5,504 nt of DNA. It comes from Bacillus sp. (in: firmicutes). GTDB lineage: Bacteria > Bacillota > Bacilli > Bacillales > Cytobacillaceae. The translations under genes and the position numbers were made by a program. The notes under the pieces were generated by a model. That model made no database searches. It saw only the letters and a program-made list of their open reading frames with translations, and was not told the DNA's origin. Below, piece by piece: positions 1 to 5,504 of this stretch (within the stretch, counting starts at the first letter, position 1; the number at the start of each line of letters is the position of its first letter). The stretch spans positions 1 through 5,504 of the forward strand of contig DMSR01000131.1 in the NCBI GenBank assembly GCA_003457145.1. The letters are read 5' to 3'.

Positions 1-365
1 AAAGCGACATTTGGTTCCGGGGTGACCGTGATAAAGTCGTCCAGATCCTCACTAATATCATCAACAATGCTTTAAAATATACACCAGAAAATGGGGAGGT
101 CACGGTATCAACCGTCGATGAAGGACAGCTGGCTGGTTTTAAGGTCGCGGATAAAGGAATGGGTATTTCCAGCCAGAACCTTCCGCATATTTTTGAGCGC
201 TTTTATCGCGGTGATAAATCGCGTGCCAGGAAAACAGGCGGAGTTGGTATCGGGTTATCTATTGTCAAGGCTCTGGTGGAAGCACACAAGGGAAAAATCA
301 TCGTTGAAAGTGAGCTTGAGAAAGGGAGCACCTTCACAGTTTTGTTTCCAAAGGAAGAAGTATAA
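1..365 (+). CDS. Sensor histidine kinase, C-terminal ATP-binding part only (5' end outside window)
   Basis: Reading from base 3 gives 120 residues without a stop up to TAA at 363-365. They form the end of a two-component sensor kinase, the HATPase_c domain that binds ATP to phosphorylate the conserved histidine. Visible boxes, counted from the first complete codon: N box around residues 14-27 (QILTNIINNALKYT), G1 box DKGMGI at 50-55, F box IFERFYR at 63-69, and G2 box GGVGIGLSIVK at 79-89. The protein ends about 30 residues after the G2 box, as is normal for this class. The dimerisation helix with the phospho-accepting histidine, the sensor domain and any response regulator lie left of the window, so the signal sensed cannot be told. 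The ATG at 159 is internal and is not the start. Family assignment is firm; pathway unknown. Confidence 0.93.
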   Translation, partial: SDIWFRGDRDKVVQILTNIINNALKYTPENGEVTVSTVDEGQLAGFKVADKGMGISSQNLPHIFERFYRGDKSRARKTGGVGIGLSIVKALVEAHKGKIIVESELEKGSTFTVLFPKEEV

Positions 366-393
366 AAGCGAAGGACAAAGTTCCCTCGCTTTT
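364..393 (+). terminator. Hairpin terminator after the kinase, possibly bidirectional
   Basis: AAAAGCGA (364-371) pairs perfectly with TCGCTTTT (386-393). Further pairing inside the arm leaves a small loop near CAAAGT. It begins inside the kinase stop codon. The run of T is part of the stem and is followed by GG, so it is a moderate intrinsic terminator. The A-rich left arm gives a T-rich tail on the other strand, so it could also stop transcripts of the convergent gene that ends at 446. Confidence 0.6.
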
Positions 394-445
394 GGCTTAA
401 TCCTTTACATTAAGTTCAGAGAAATATCAGTTGTGAGAAATTAGA

Positions 446-1198
446 TTAAAGCAGGTCATTGACCTTATAGACCTTTCCGTTTTCAAGGACGCTGTTCAGT
501 ATCAATTTTACAAGTGCTCCTGCCACTGTATCCGGGCTGCGGAGGCTTCCGCTTTCTTTGTAATTTTTAAACGTCTCAAGGTCGGCGAATGCGTCCTTTG
601 AAGAAGATCGGATTGTTGCCTGCATATCCGTATCCATGATTCCGGGGCTGAAGGCAATGATTTTGCTGCTGCTCGCTGCATTTTCAAGCTCCAGGCCGGC
701 TGTCATCGTGAACATATTGATAGCCGCCTTCGTGCTGCAATACATACTCCAGCCATGGATTGGCCGTTCTGCTGCGCCGGAGGTTACATTGGCAATAACT
801 GTTTCAACTCCAGATTCACTGGCTTTTTGCAATATAAGGTTGCAGATCAGTACGGGTGCAGTCAAATTCACCTGTACATTGGTCATAAGCAAGGAAGGAT
901 CTAGAGTACCTGCGACCTCGATTGGCTCAATCATCCCGGCATTATTGATGACATATACTTTCTCCGCGTCTTGAAAAATGGTTTCAGTTATCTTAGAGAA
1001 AGCTTCATGCACCTGGCGTTCTGAAGCAAGGTCGCAATTATAATGTTCATATCCTGAGCCATTCCTGGCTGCTGCTTGCTTTAAGTCTTTGTTCTCAGTT
1101 CGGGCAACAGAAATGACATAAATGCTCTCTGCCATCAATTGCTGTGCAATAGACGCTCCGAGTCCTCGGGATGCACCTGTAATGACTGCGTATTTCAT
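446..1198 (-). CDS. yueD: YueD-type short-chain dehydrogenase, benzil reductase ((S)-benzoin forming) family
   Basis: A 250-residue classical short-chain dehydrogenase/reductase, a cytoplasmic NAD(P)H-dependent carbonyl reductase. Seen in the sequence: cofactor motif TGASRGLG at 7-14, with Arg11 and Arg33 suggesting an NADPH preference; NNAG at 85-88; catalytic Asn111, Ser140, Tyr153 and Lys157 (YCSTK); and SPG at 184-186. The C-terminal stretch FSPGIMDTDMQATIRSSSK followed by GSLRSPD is, from memory, very like Bacillus subtilis YueD, described as reducing benzil to (S)-benzoin; the natural substrate is unknown. The start at 1198 is supported by GAGGTG (+ strand 1204-1209) five bases upstream. 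It appears monocistronic, converges on the kinase gene and has its own promoter. SDR membership is certain; the YueD-specific call is likely; exact substrate is inference. Confidence 0.88.
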   Translation of the reverse strand: MKYAVITGASRGLGASIAQQLMAESIYVISVARTENKDLKQAAARNGSGYEHYNCDLASERQVHEAFSKITETIFQDAEKVYVINNAGMIEPIEVAGTLDPSLLMTNVQVNLTAPVLICNLILQKASESGVETVIANVTSGAAERPIHGWSMYCSTKAAINMFTMTAGLELENAASSSKIIAFSPGIMDTDMQATIRSSSKDAFADLETFKNYKESGSLRSPDTVAGALVKLILNSVLENGKVYKVNDLL

Positions 1199-1230
1199 TT
1201 GTTCACCTCGTGATTTTATTTTTGAAGATA

Positions 1231-1259
1231 ATTATTATTTAATAAAATAGTTTTCGCAA
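1231..1259 (-). promoter_or_regulatory. Putative sigma-A promoter of the YueD-type gene
   Basis: On the - strand, TTGCGA (1259-1254, 4 of 6 to the -35 consensus) is followed after 17 bases by AATAAT (1236-1231, 5 of 6 to the -10 consensus). It lies about 33 bases upstream of the ATG at 1198, with the GAGGTG ribosome site between. The surroundings are A/T rich, so chance matches are possible. Confidence 0.5.
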
Positions 1260-1410
1260 GGATTTCGAATTTATGAATATAGACATCTCTCCGTTTTTAA
1301 TTGTTCAAGGTTCCATTAAGAAGAATCCCACTAAGTGCAAAAGCGAACAATAATAAAAAATGTAGATATTGTGTCGAGTGTTGAAATAGGGAATTCTCAC
1401 ATAATAGAAA

Positions 1411-1419
1411 TGATATAAT
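1411..1419 (+). promoter_or_regulatory. Extended -10 promoter of the cueP-like gene
   Basis: TGATATAAT contains a perfect -10 hexamer TATAAT at 1414-1419 preceded by the extended TGn element. No good -35 hexamer lies 16-18 bases upstream (GAATTC at 1391-1396 is the best-spaced candidate), which fits an extended -10 promoter or one that needs an activator. It leaves a 5' leader of about 65-70 bases before the ATG at 1494. I could not find a recognisable CsoR, CopY or CueR operator near it. Confidence 0.55.
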
Positions 1420-1493
1420 GGGATAGAGAAAGGCTGTTTTCGTGATGATAAAGTTTACGAAACCGAAAGAAAAGACATGGGGGTGAAACCTGA

Positions 1494-2030
1494 ATGAAAT
1501 CAAAACTCCTGGCGGTTACCTTTGCAGTTGCCGTCGTGTTAGGTGCCTGCAGTGGGGGATCTGTAAAAGAAGAAACCACTTCACAAGAAAATCAAACACA
1601 AGACATTAAGAAATTGGTGAATGACTATAGTGTAAGGAACATAGAAGCTAAGTCCGCTTCCATCACATCTAACCAGCTGATTGTCACGAGCAGTGACGAA
1701 AGCGAAACAGAGTACGACTTGCCTGAAAATGAATTTTTTATTTCGATTGCACCTTACGAAAATCAAACCCATCCTTGAACGAATCATAGCTTGACAGGTT
1801 GTCAAGGTGAAATGGCAGAAAAAGAGTTTGATGTATACATTGAGGACACAGACGGAAATGTGATAATGGATGAAAAAGTGAAATCCCATGCTAATGGATT
1901 TATCGATTTTTGGCTGCCTCGTGATAAAACATATCGAACAAAAATTGAGTACGGCGGAAAAATGGCGGAGTCAGAATTATCCACGTTTGATAATGACCCG
2001 ACTTGTATTACTACAATGCAATTAATGTAA
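1494..2030 (+). CDS. cueP: CueP-family copper-binding lipoprotein, probable selenoprotein (Sec95 encoded by in-frame UGA 1776-1778)
   Basis: Read through one TGA, this is a single 178-residue protein. Residues 1-19 are a lipoprotein signal peptide with lipobox LGAC, so Cys19 is lipidated and the protein sits on the outer face of the membrane. The body matches CueP, a copper-binding protein of the cell envelope: FFISIAPYENQTH before the TGA, then HSLTGCQGE at 98-106, NGFIDFWLPRD at 134-144 and DPTCITT at 168-174. CueP of Salmonella has, as I recall, conserved Cys96, Cys104 and Cys172. Here those positions hold the TGA codon (95), Cys103 and Cys171, with identical spacings of 8 and 68. The frame stays open on both sides and the total length is normal for the family. 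GGGGGTG at 1479-1485 is a good ribosome site for the ATG at 1494. The gene has its own promoter and terminator. The family call is firm; Sec insertion is strongly suggested by the hairpin after UGA. A nonsense-mutated pseudogene is the alternative. Confidence 0.85.
1776..1808 (+). promoter_or_regulatory. Candidate bacterial SECIS element: UGA plus GGU-loop hairpin inside cueP
   Basis: The UGA codon is 1776-1778. After 11 bases starts a perfect stem: C1790 to A1796 pairs with T1800 to G1806 (core TTGACA / TGTCAA, closed by C-G), leaving the loop GGT at 1797-1799. Beyond a G-G mismatch, A1788-T1808 can pair. The loop begins 18 bases after UGA and starts with G. This fits the known bacterial SECIS rules: a small stem-loop just downstream of UGA, a G in the first two loop positions, and a distance of roughly 16-37 bases. 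E. coli fdhF, from memory, also has GGU at +19 to +21. SelB bound to the loop would deliver Sec-tRNA. No folding program was run. Confidence 0.78.
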
Positions 2031-2056
2031 AAAAGCACCTAGGCAGGTGCTTTTTT
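2031..2056 (+). terminator. Strong rho-independent terminator of cueP, bidirectional
   Basis: AAAAGCACCT (2031-2040) and AGGTGCTTTT (2045-2054) form a perfect 10-bp stem around the loop AGGC, followed by further T to 2056. It begins immediately after the cueP TAA. The A-rich left side gives a T tract on the other strand, so it probably also ends the convergent tup operon, whose last stop is at 2156. Confidence 0.9.
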
Positions 2057-2060
2057 ACTT

Positions 2061-2142
2061 TTAGGCTCTGCTAAGCTTGCTGTTGATTTCTGCTTCAGAC
2101 ACACTTTTTGGCTGGTAGTCGTACAGGAAAAAACCTTTTCAT
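2061..2142 (-). pseudogene. Possible frameshifted micro-ORF or gene remnant downstream of tupC
   Basis: Between the tupC stop and the terminator, the - strand reads LYDYQPKSVSEAEINSKL and on to a TAA at 2063-2061, which looks like normal coding sequence. The nearest ATG (2142-2140) is one frame off. Removing one base from the T6 run just after it would give a continuous 26-residue product beginning MKRFFLYDYQ. No ribosome site precedes that ATG. I do not recognise the peptide. It could be a remnant, a homopolymer error, or chance. Confidence 0.25.
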
Positions 2143-2155
2143 ATGGGATAAAAAA

Positions 2156-2887
2156 TTAACTCAAAAGACTTTGCCATTCATTGATAAACGGAGCAGTTGA
2201 AGTGTTAGGGGATGATAATACTTCGGATGTTGGACCACTCTGTTTTATCTCGCCATCCATCAGGATCACAAGGGACCTTGCCAAATATTTTAATTCCATC
2301 AGGTCATGGCTGACGAATACAGTCGTCGTGTTTGTTTGCTGGATGATTGCTTTTATATCCTTCAATAGCTGCACCTTCGTGGGAAAGTCAAGAGCGGAAA
2401 AGGGTTCGTCAAGGAATAGGATTTCAGGCTCGAGCACCATTGCCCGAGCAAGGTTGACACGCTGGGCCTCCCCGCCAGATAGCTCGAAGGCGTGTGTTTT
2501 AGACAGGTGACTGATTTTGAATTTATCCAGCCAATAGGTCACCCTCGTTTTGATTTCATGACGGGAAAGCTTACGCAGCTTAAGGCCAATCGCTACATTA
2601 TGGTATACATTCATATCAAGGAGGAACGGCTGCTGCATCGCAACTGCGAACTTTCTCCTGGTCTCAATCGCCAGGTTTTTGGTGATATCTTTACCCTTTA
2701 AGATAATGGATCCTTGTGCTGGCAGCTCGAGGAGCGACAAGGCTTTGATGAACGTACTTTTACCAGCGCCGTTTGGGCCCATAATGCCGAGAACATCCCC
2801 AGCTTGAATTTGGAAATGAGGAATGGAGAGAAGCGTTCTTTTTCCAGCTGTCACCTCTAAGTTTTCAACTTTGATAAAGGGATTCAT
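2156..2887 (-). CDS. tupC: Tungstate ABC transporter, ATP-binding protein TupC
   Basis: A 243-residue ABC ATPase, the cytoplasmic motor of a tungstate importer. Motifs in order: Walker A GPNGAGKST at 37-45; Q-loop in MQQPF at 84-88; signature LSGGEAQR at 136-143; Walker B ILFLDEP at 156-162; D-loop SALD at 164-167; switch His194 in VSHD. It ends about 50 residues after the switch histidine and so lacks the C-terminal TOBE (oxyanion-sensing) domain found in ModC and WtpC, which fits the short TupC type. Its ATG overlaps the tupB stop as ATGA (2884-2887), so the two are probably translationally coupled; AAAGGAAG (+ strand 2896-2903) is the ribosome site. The substrate follows from the neighbouring tupA; by its own sequence the protein could serve other oxyanions. 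Confidence 0.88.
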   Translation of the reverse strand: MNPFIKVENLEVTAGKRTLLSIPHFQIQAGDVLGIMGPNGAGKSTFIKALSLLELPAQGSIILKGKDITKNLAIETRRKFAVAMQQPFLLDMNVYHNVAIGLKLRKLSRHEIKTRVTYWLDKFKISHLSKTHAFELSGGEAQRVNLARAMVLEPEILFLDEPFSALDFPTKVQLLKDIKAIIQQTNTTTVFVSHDLMELKYLARSLVILMDGEIKQSGPTSEVLSSPNTSTAPFINEWQSLLS

Positions 2888-3582
2888 GATTTTCGCTTCC
2901 TTTGCTGTAAATAGGTTAACAAAAATGTAATTATGAAAGCCAATGACATCAAGATGAACGAAAGGGCAAGGGCAACATCGAAGTTTCCCTTTGATACCTC
3001 CATGACAATTGAGGTTGTCAAAATCCTCGTTTCACCGCTAATATTTCCGCCGACCATCATTGCTGCGCCGACCTCGGCGATCACCCTCCCGTAGCCAGCG
3101 ATGATTGCCGCCAGGATTGCAAGCTTCACTTCTTTCATCAAAATCCAATATAACTGCAGTCGTGTCGCCCCCAAAGCTTTTACCTGCAGGACCATCTTGT
3201 TATTGATCTGCTGAAAAGCCGTGCTTGTCAACCCGGTGACAATCGGCAGGGAGACTAACACTTGAGCCATGACGATTGCAGATGGAGTATACAGCCAGGC
3301 AAAATCTCCAAGCGGACCTGAGCGCCACAGGAGCATTGTGATCCAAAGACCGGCAACAACAGGAGGGAGACCCATCCCGATATTGATGAGCGCAAGTAGC
3401 AGCCGCCGACCTGGAAACCTGGCAAGTCCAAGAAGCATACCGGCCGGAATGCCGATAAATGTGCTGATCAGGACTGCTGTCATGGAGACCTTGAGAGTCA
3501 AAAGTGTGATTTCCAAAATCTCACGGTCACCGGAAAGAATCATTTCGATCGCTTTTTTTAATCCTTCTATTAAAAGTTCCAT
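2884..3582 (-). CDS. tupB: Tungstate ABC transporter, permease TupB
   Basis: A 232-residue membrane permease with about five hydrophobic segments, at roughly residues 26-52, 61-86, 98-122, 152-178 and 203-225. The cytoplasmic EAA loop that docks the ATPase is visible at about 134-153 (VKALGATRLQLYWILMKEVK), followed by the IAEVGAAMMVGGNI stretch typical of TupB/WtpB/ModB permeases. It would form the channel receiving tungstate from TupA and pair with TupC, whose start it overlaps. The Met at 3582 keeps the usual N-terminal helix before the first membrane segment. The ribosome site before it is poor: only an A/G-rich GAAAGAAAG lies about 11 bases upstream. Met14 is a less likely alternative start. 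A gap of 141 bases separates it from tupA. Confidence 0.88.
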   Translation of the reverse strand: MELLIEGLKKAIEMILSGDREILEITLLTLKVSMTAVLISTFIGIPAGMLLGLARFPGRRLLLALINIGMGLPPVVAGLWITMLLWRSGPLGDFAWLYTPSAIVMAQVLVSLPIVTGLTSTAFQQINNKMVLQVKALGATRLQLYWILMKEVKLAILAAIIAGYGRVIAEVGAAMMVGGNISGETRILTTSIVMEVSKGNFDVALALSFILMSLAFIITFLLTYLQQRKRKS

Positions 3583-3648
3583 GGGCTATCAGGCTTTCTT
3601 TCAAGATTTTAATCGTTAGCAAAACATGCTTATCATAACATTTGCTTA

Positions 3649-3672
3649 AACCAAATCAGTAAAGCTTTGGTT
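3649..3672 (-). other. Weak intercistronic hairpin between tupA and tupB
   Basis: AACCAAA (3649-3655) and TTTGGTT (3666-3672) are perfect inverted repeats with a 10-base loop. They lie within the 141-base gap 3583-3723, the only real gap of the operon. The hairpin has no T tract, so it is not a clear terminator; it could stabilise the 3' end of the tupA message, as is common after binding-protein genes. I see no good promoter in the gap, only a CATAAT with a badly spaced TGGACA. Confidence 0.3.
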
Positions 3673-3723
3673 GATGCTCTATTTACATTATGCCGGAGAA
3701 AAACCAGTAAATGTCCAAAAACC

Positions 3724-4584
3724 TTATTTAAAAAGGAAGAAGAGAGGTTCTCCGTACTTGTCCACGCCAAAATCCTGTATTAAGGTCTGGACTTCCTCAT
3801 CAATCATAAATTCGACGAAAGCTTTAGCACCTTCTGCATTAATTTTATCATGTTTTTCATTGTTGACTTGCATCACGTGATAAATATTGAGAAGGCTCTC
3901 ATCACCTTCTACCAAAATGGCTGAATCTTTCAGATTCTGCTTTTGGGCAAGAAAGGTAGAGCGGTCGGTCAGTGTATATCCTCTTTTCTCTGAAGCAATT
4001 TGCAGAGTGGCACCCATTCCTTGGCCCGTTTCGAGATATTGATCCAGCTTTGATGGATCGATTGAAGACTTTTTCCAAAGCTCAAGTTCTTTTTTATGTG
4101 TACCGGAATCGTCTCCTCTTGAAACGAATATACCTTTTGATTCGAATATTTGTTCCAGAGCTTCTTGTACTTCAAACCCATTGATGTTTGCTGGATCTTC
4201 AACAGGTCCAATCAGGATGAAATCATTGTACATAACCCGGTGGCGGTTGATTGCATCCCCGCTGTCGACAATTTTCTGTTCGGCTTCAGGAGCATGTACG
4301 AGCAACACATCCGCTTCACCTCGCGATCCCATTTCCAGTGCCTGCCCAGTGCCTACTGCAATTGTTTTAACATTGTAATTATGATTCTTTTCAAATTCAG
4401 GCACCAGGACATCGAGCAAGCCGCTATCCTGTGTACTTGTTGTCGTTGCCAGTATTAAATCAGTACGTTCTGGTGAAGTCCCGCCAGTTTTATCAGCAAT
4501 AACTTTTGGGGAGGAGTCAGAACATCCAGCTATAAAAGCAAAAATAAAGATTAGTGCAGTTAGGAATAATTTGTTTGATCTCAT
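3724..4584 (-). CDS. tupA: Tungstate-binding lipoprotein TupA
   Basis: A 286-residue substrate-binding lipoprotein. Residues 1-21 are a signal peptide with lipobox IAGC, so Cys21 anchors it on the outer membrane face. The mature part carries the TupA hallmarks: ATTTSTQDSGLL starting at 46, including the TTTS oxyanion-binding motif (47-50); VGTGQALEMG at 77-86; GEADVLLVHAP at 89-99; SRGDDSGTH at 155-163; and GQGMG at 187-191. In characterised TupA proteins the TTTS region and the SRGDDSGTH segment surround tungstate with high selectivity over molybdate. The protein hands the anion to TupB/TupC. Its ATG overlaps the regulator's TGA (4581-4584), and a perfect GGAGGT (+ strand 4591-4596) sits six bases before the start. 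Family is firm; tungstate rather than molybdate is inferred from the motif set. Confidence 0.93.
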   Translation of the reverse strand: MRSNKLFLTALIFIFAFIAGCSDSSPKVIADKTGGTSPERTDLILATTTSTQDSGLLDVLVPEFEKNHNYNVKTIAVGTGQALEMGSRGEADVLLVHAPEAEQKIVDSGDAINRHRVMYNDFILIGPVEDPANINGFEVQEALEQIFESKGIFVSRGDDSGTHKKELELWKKSSIDPSKLDQYLETGQGMGATLQIASEKRGYTLTDRSTFLAQKQNLKDSAILVEGDESLLNIYHVMQVNNEKHDKINAEGAKAFVEFMIDEEVQTLIQDFGVDKYGEPLFFLFK

Positions 4585-5504
4585 TTTTTTACCTCCGTGA
4601 AATGGGTGCCATAAATGATTTTCCCGAAGTCTGTGGCATCATATCCAGCAAGCTTGATTATGCTGTCTTTAAAATTAGTAAAATGGACAAGGTCGAGTAA
4701 ATGCTGCAATGTACCTTTGTTTTCAGGTGTCCAGCGGAAAACAAGGTCAAACTGTTCCTGTGCTAAAGGGATAAAATCCAGTCCAAGCTGGCTGGCTGCG
4801 CACCGGATGCCGAAAGCTGCGTCAGCAGTGCCTCTGCTTACATGGGCTGCAGCGCCAAGGTGGTTCCATTCTTCATCGTCATAGCCCTTCACATCTGCTG
4901 GCAGCAAGCTTTCATCCGCAAGGAAGGAGTCGAGTAGGAAGCGGGTTCCCGCACCTTTTTGTCGATTGACAATTTGAACATCATTCCTTGTCAGGTCTTT
5001 GACTGAATTAATGTTTTTTGGATTGCCCTTTGCCACAATCAATCCCTGTTCCCTAGAAGCCAGCCTCATGACCGTTATCGGCTCATGGACAAACAGCTGA
5101 CGGATAAAGGGAAGATTATATTGCTGTGACACCGGATCGAGCAGGTGGATGGCCGCTATGTCTGCGCTTCCACGGTAAAGCATCATCAGTCCTTCGAGGC
5201 TTCCTATATACGAAGGCGTGATTGACAGGCCTGTTTCTTGGGAGGCTGTATATTTCACAAGATGCTCGACAAGGAAATCATGGCTTCCTGCTAATTTAAG
5301 TGATTGCTGTGAATGATTCTGTGTTTCTGTCTGCCGCTTGCCAGGTAATGCCGCCATGCTTTCTTTAAATCTGGCGAACTCGCTTTCTTCAATTCGCATT
5401 TTATTGCCTACTTTAAAAGCGGCCAGGTCACCCCGCTTGATCATTTCGTAAACGGTATGTTTAGAGATTTTTAGCATTGAAGCGATTTCATCAGGAGTAT
5501 AGAG
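4581..5504 (-). CDS. HTH regulator with C-terminal PBP-like oxyanion-sensing domain (5' end outside window)
   Basis: The frame stays open from the TGA at 4583-4581 to the right edge, 308 codons. The Met at 5477 is not the start: the nine codons before it read LYTPDEIAS, which is the first part of an excisionase-type helix-turn-helix, continuing MLKISKHTVYEMIKRGDL and FKVGNKMRI. Probably only a few residues are missing. After a linker rich in Gln and Lys comes a periplasmic-binding-protein-like domain. Counted from the Met at 5477 it shows GSHD at 64-67, SYIGSLEGL at 89-97, IHLLD at 110-114, NRQKGAGTR at 171-179 and SRGTADAAFGIR at 214-225. There is no signal peptide, so it is cytoplasmic. Proteins of this architecture occur beside molybdate and tungstate importers and are taken to sense the anion. 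Because it overlaps tupA by ATGA, it is co-transcribed with tupABC and probably autoregulates them. The operator and promoter lie outside the window. Confidence 0.85.
   Translation of the reverse strand, partial: LYTPDEIASMLKISKHTVYEMIKRGDLAAFKVGNKMRIEESEFARFKESMAALPGKRQTETQNHSQQSLKLAGSHDFLVEHLVKYTASQETGLSITPSYIGSLEGLMMLYRGSADIAAIHLLDPVSQQYNLPFIRQLFVHEPITVMRLASREQGLIVAKGNPKNINSVKDLTRNDVQIVNRQKGAGTRFLLDSFLADESLLPADVKGYDDEEWNHLGAAAHVSRGTADAAFGIRCAASQLGLDFIPLAQEQFDLVFRWTPENKGTLQHLLDLVHFTNFKDSIIKLAGYDATDFGKIIYGTHFTEVKK
4591..4596 (-). promoter_or_regulatory. Strong ribosome binding site of tupA
   Basis: GGAGGT on the - strand lies six bases before the tupA ATG and inside the end of the regulator gene. 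It allows much stronger translation of the binding protein than of tupB, which has a weak site. This fits the usual excess of binding protein over permease. Confidence 0.75.

Noticed and set aside
91..444. 117-codon + strand ORF overlapping the kinase
   Set aside because: It is an out-of-frame shadow of the kinase coding region, which has clear HATPase motifs in the other frame.
1381..1386. TTGAAA as -35 for the cueP promoter
   Set aside because: It lies 27 bases from the TATAAT at 1414, too far for a sigma-A promoter; the extended -10 explains the promoter better.
1391..1396. Palindrome GAATTC upstream of the cueP -10 as a copper-regulator operator
   Set aside because: It is only six bases, symmetry does not extend outward, and it does not resemble CsoR, CopY or CueR sites.
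1297..1503. Small hydrophobic ORF on the - strand ending in FALSGILLNGTLNN
   Set aside because: The C-terminal part looks protein-like, but there is no ribosome site at its start, the frame runs over the cueP promoter and start, and A/T-rich DNA readily gives hydrophobic translations.
1776..1778. Simple nonsense mutation making cueP a pseudogene
   Set aside because: Kept as the rival explanation but judged less likely: there is no second lesion, promoter, ribosome site, lipobox, remaining cysteines and terminator are intact, and a well-placed GGU hairpin follows the UGA.
1776..1778. Genome-wide reassignment of UGA to Trp or another amino acid
   Set aside because: UGA is used as a normal stop in the same window (tupB at 2886-2884 and the regulator at 4583-4581, both in ATGA overlaps), and the position corresponds to Cys in homologues, not Trp.
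1791..2030. Separate gene starting at TTG 1791
   Set aside because: There is no ribosome site before it, the TTG is the first codon of the hairpin stem, and the product would be the second half of CueP without its signal peptide.

Overview
The window looks like chromosomal DNA from a low-to-moderate GC Gram-positive of the Bacillaceae. The grounds are strong GGAGG-type ribosome binding sites, two lipoproteins with Gram-positive lipoboxes, a YueD-type benzil reductase, and A/T-rich sigma-A-like promoters. The exact genus cannot be read from the sequence; a Mesobacillus or Neobacillus relative is a guess.

Layout, left to right: (1) the 3' end of a sensor histidine kinase on the + strand, closed by a hairpin; (2) a convergent short-chain dehydrogenase of the YueD type on the - strand (446-1198), with its promoter upstream; (3) a + strand monocistronic gene, 1494-2030, encoding a CueP-family copper-binding lipoprotein, ended by a strong terminator; (4) a - strand operon running in from the right edge: an excisionase-type HTH regulator fused to a periplasmic-binding-protein-like domain, then tupA, tupB and tupC, a tungstate ABC importer. 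ATGA overlaps join the regulator to tupA and tupB to tupC; 141 nt separate tupA from tupB.

The most interesting object is the CueP gene. An automatic caller would split it into two ORFs (1494-1778 and 1791-2030), but both halves are in the same frame and are separated by one TGA at 1776-1778. That TGA falls exactly where CueP proteins carry the first of three conserved cysteines. Directly behind it lies a perfect 7-bp hairpin with a GGU loop, at the same distance from UGA (+19 to +21) as the GGU of the E. coli fdhF SECIS element as I recall it. I read this as a selenoprotein CueP of 178 residues with Sec95, Cys103 and Cys171. The alternative is a pseudogene with a simple nonsense mutation, but the hairpin and the otherwise intact reading frame argue against it. 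The selA/selB/selC/selD genes needed for decoding are not in the window.

The tungstate importer next door is compatible with this reading: tungsten and selenium are both used by many formate dehydrogenases, so a genome with TupABC may also have Sec machinery. That link is inference.
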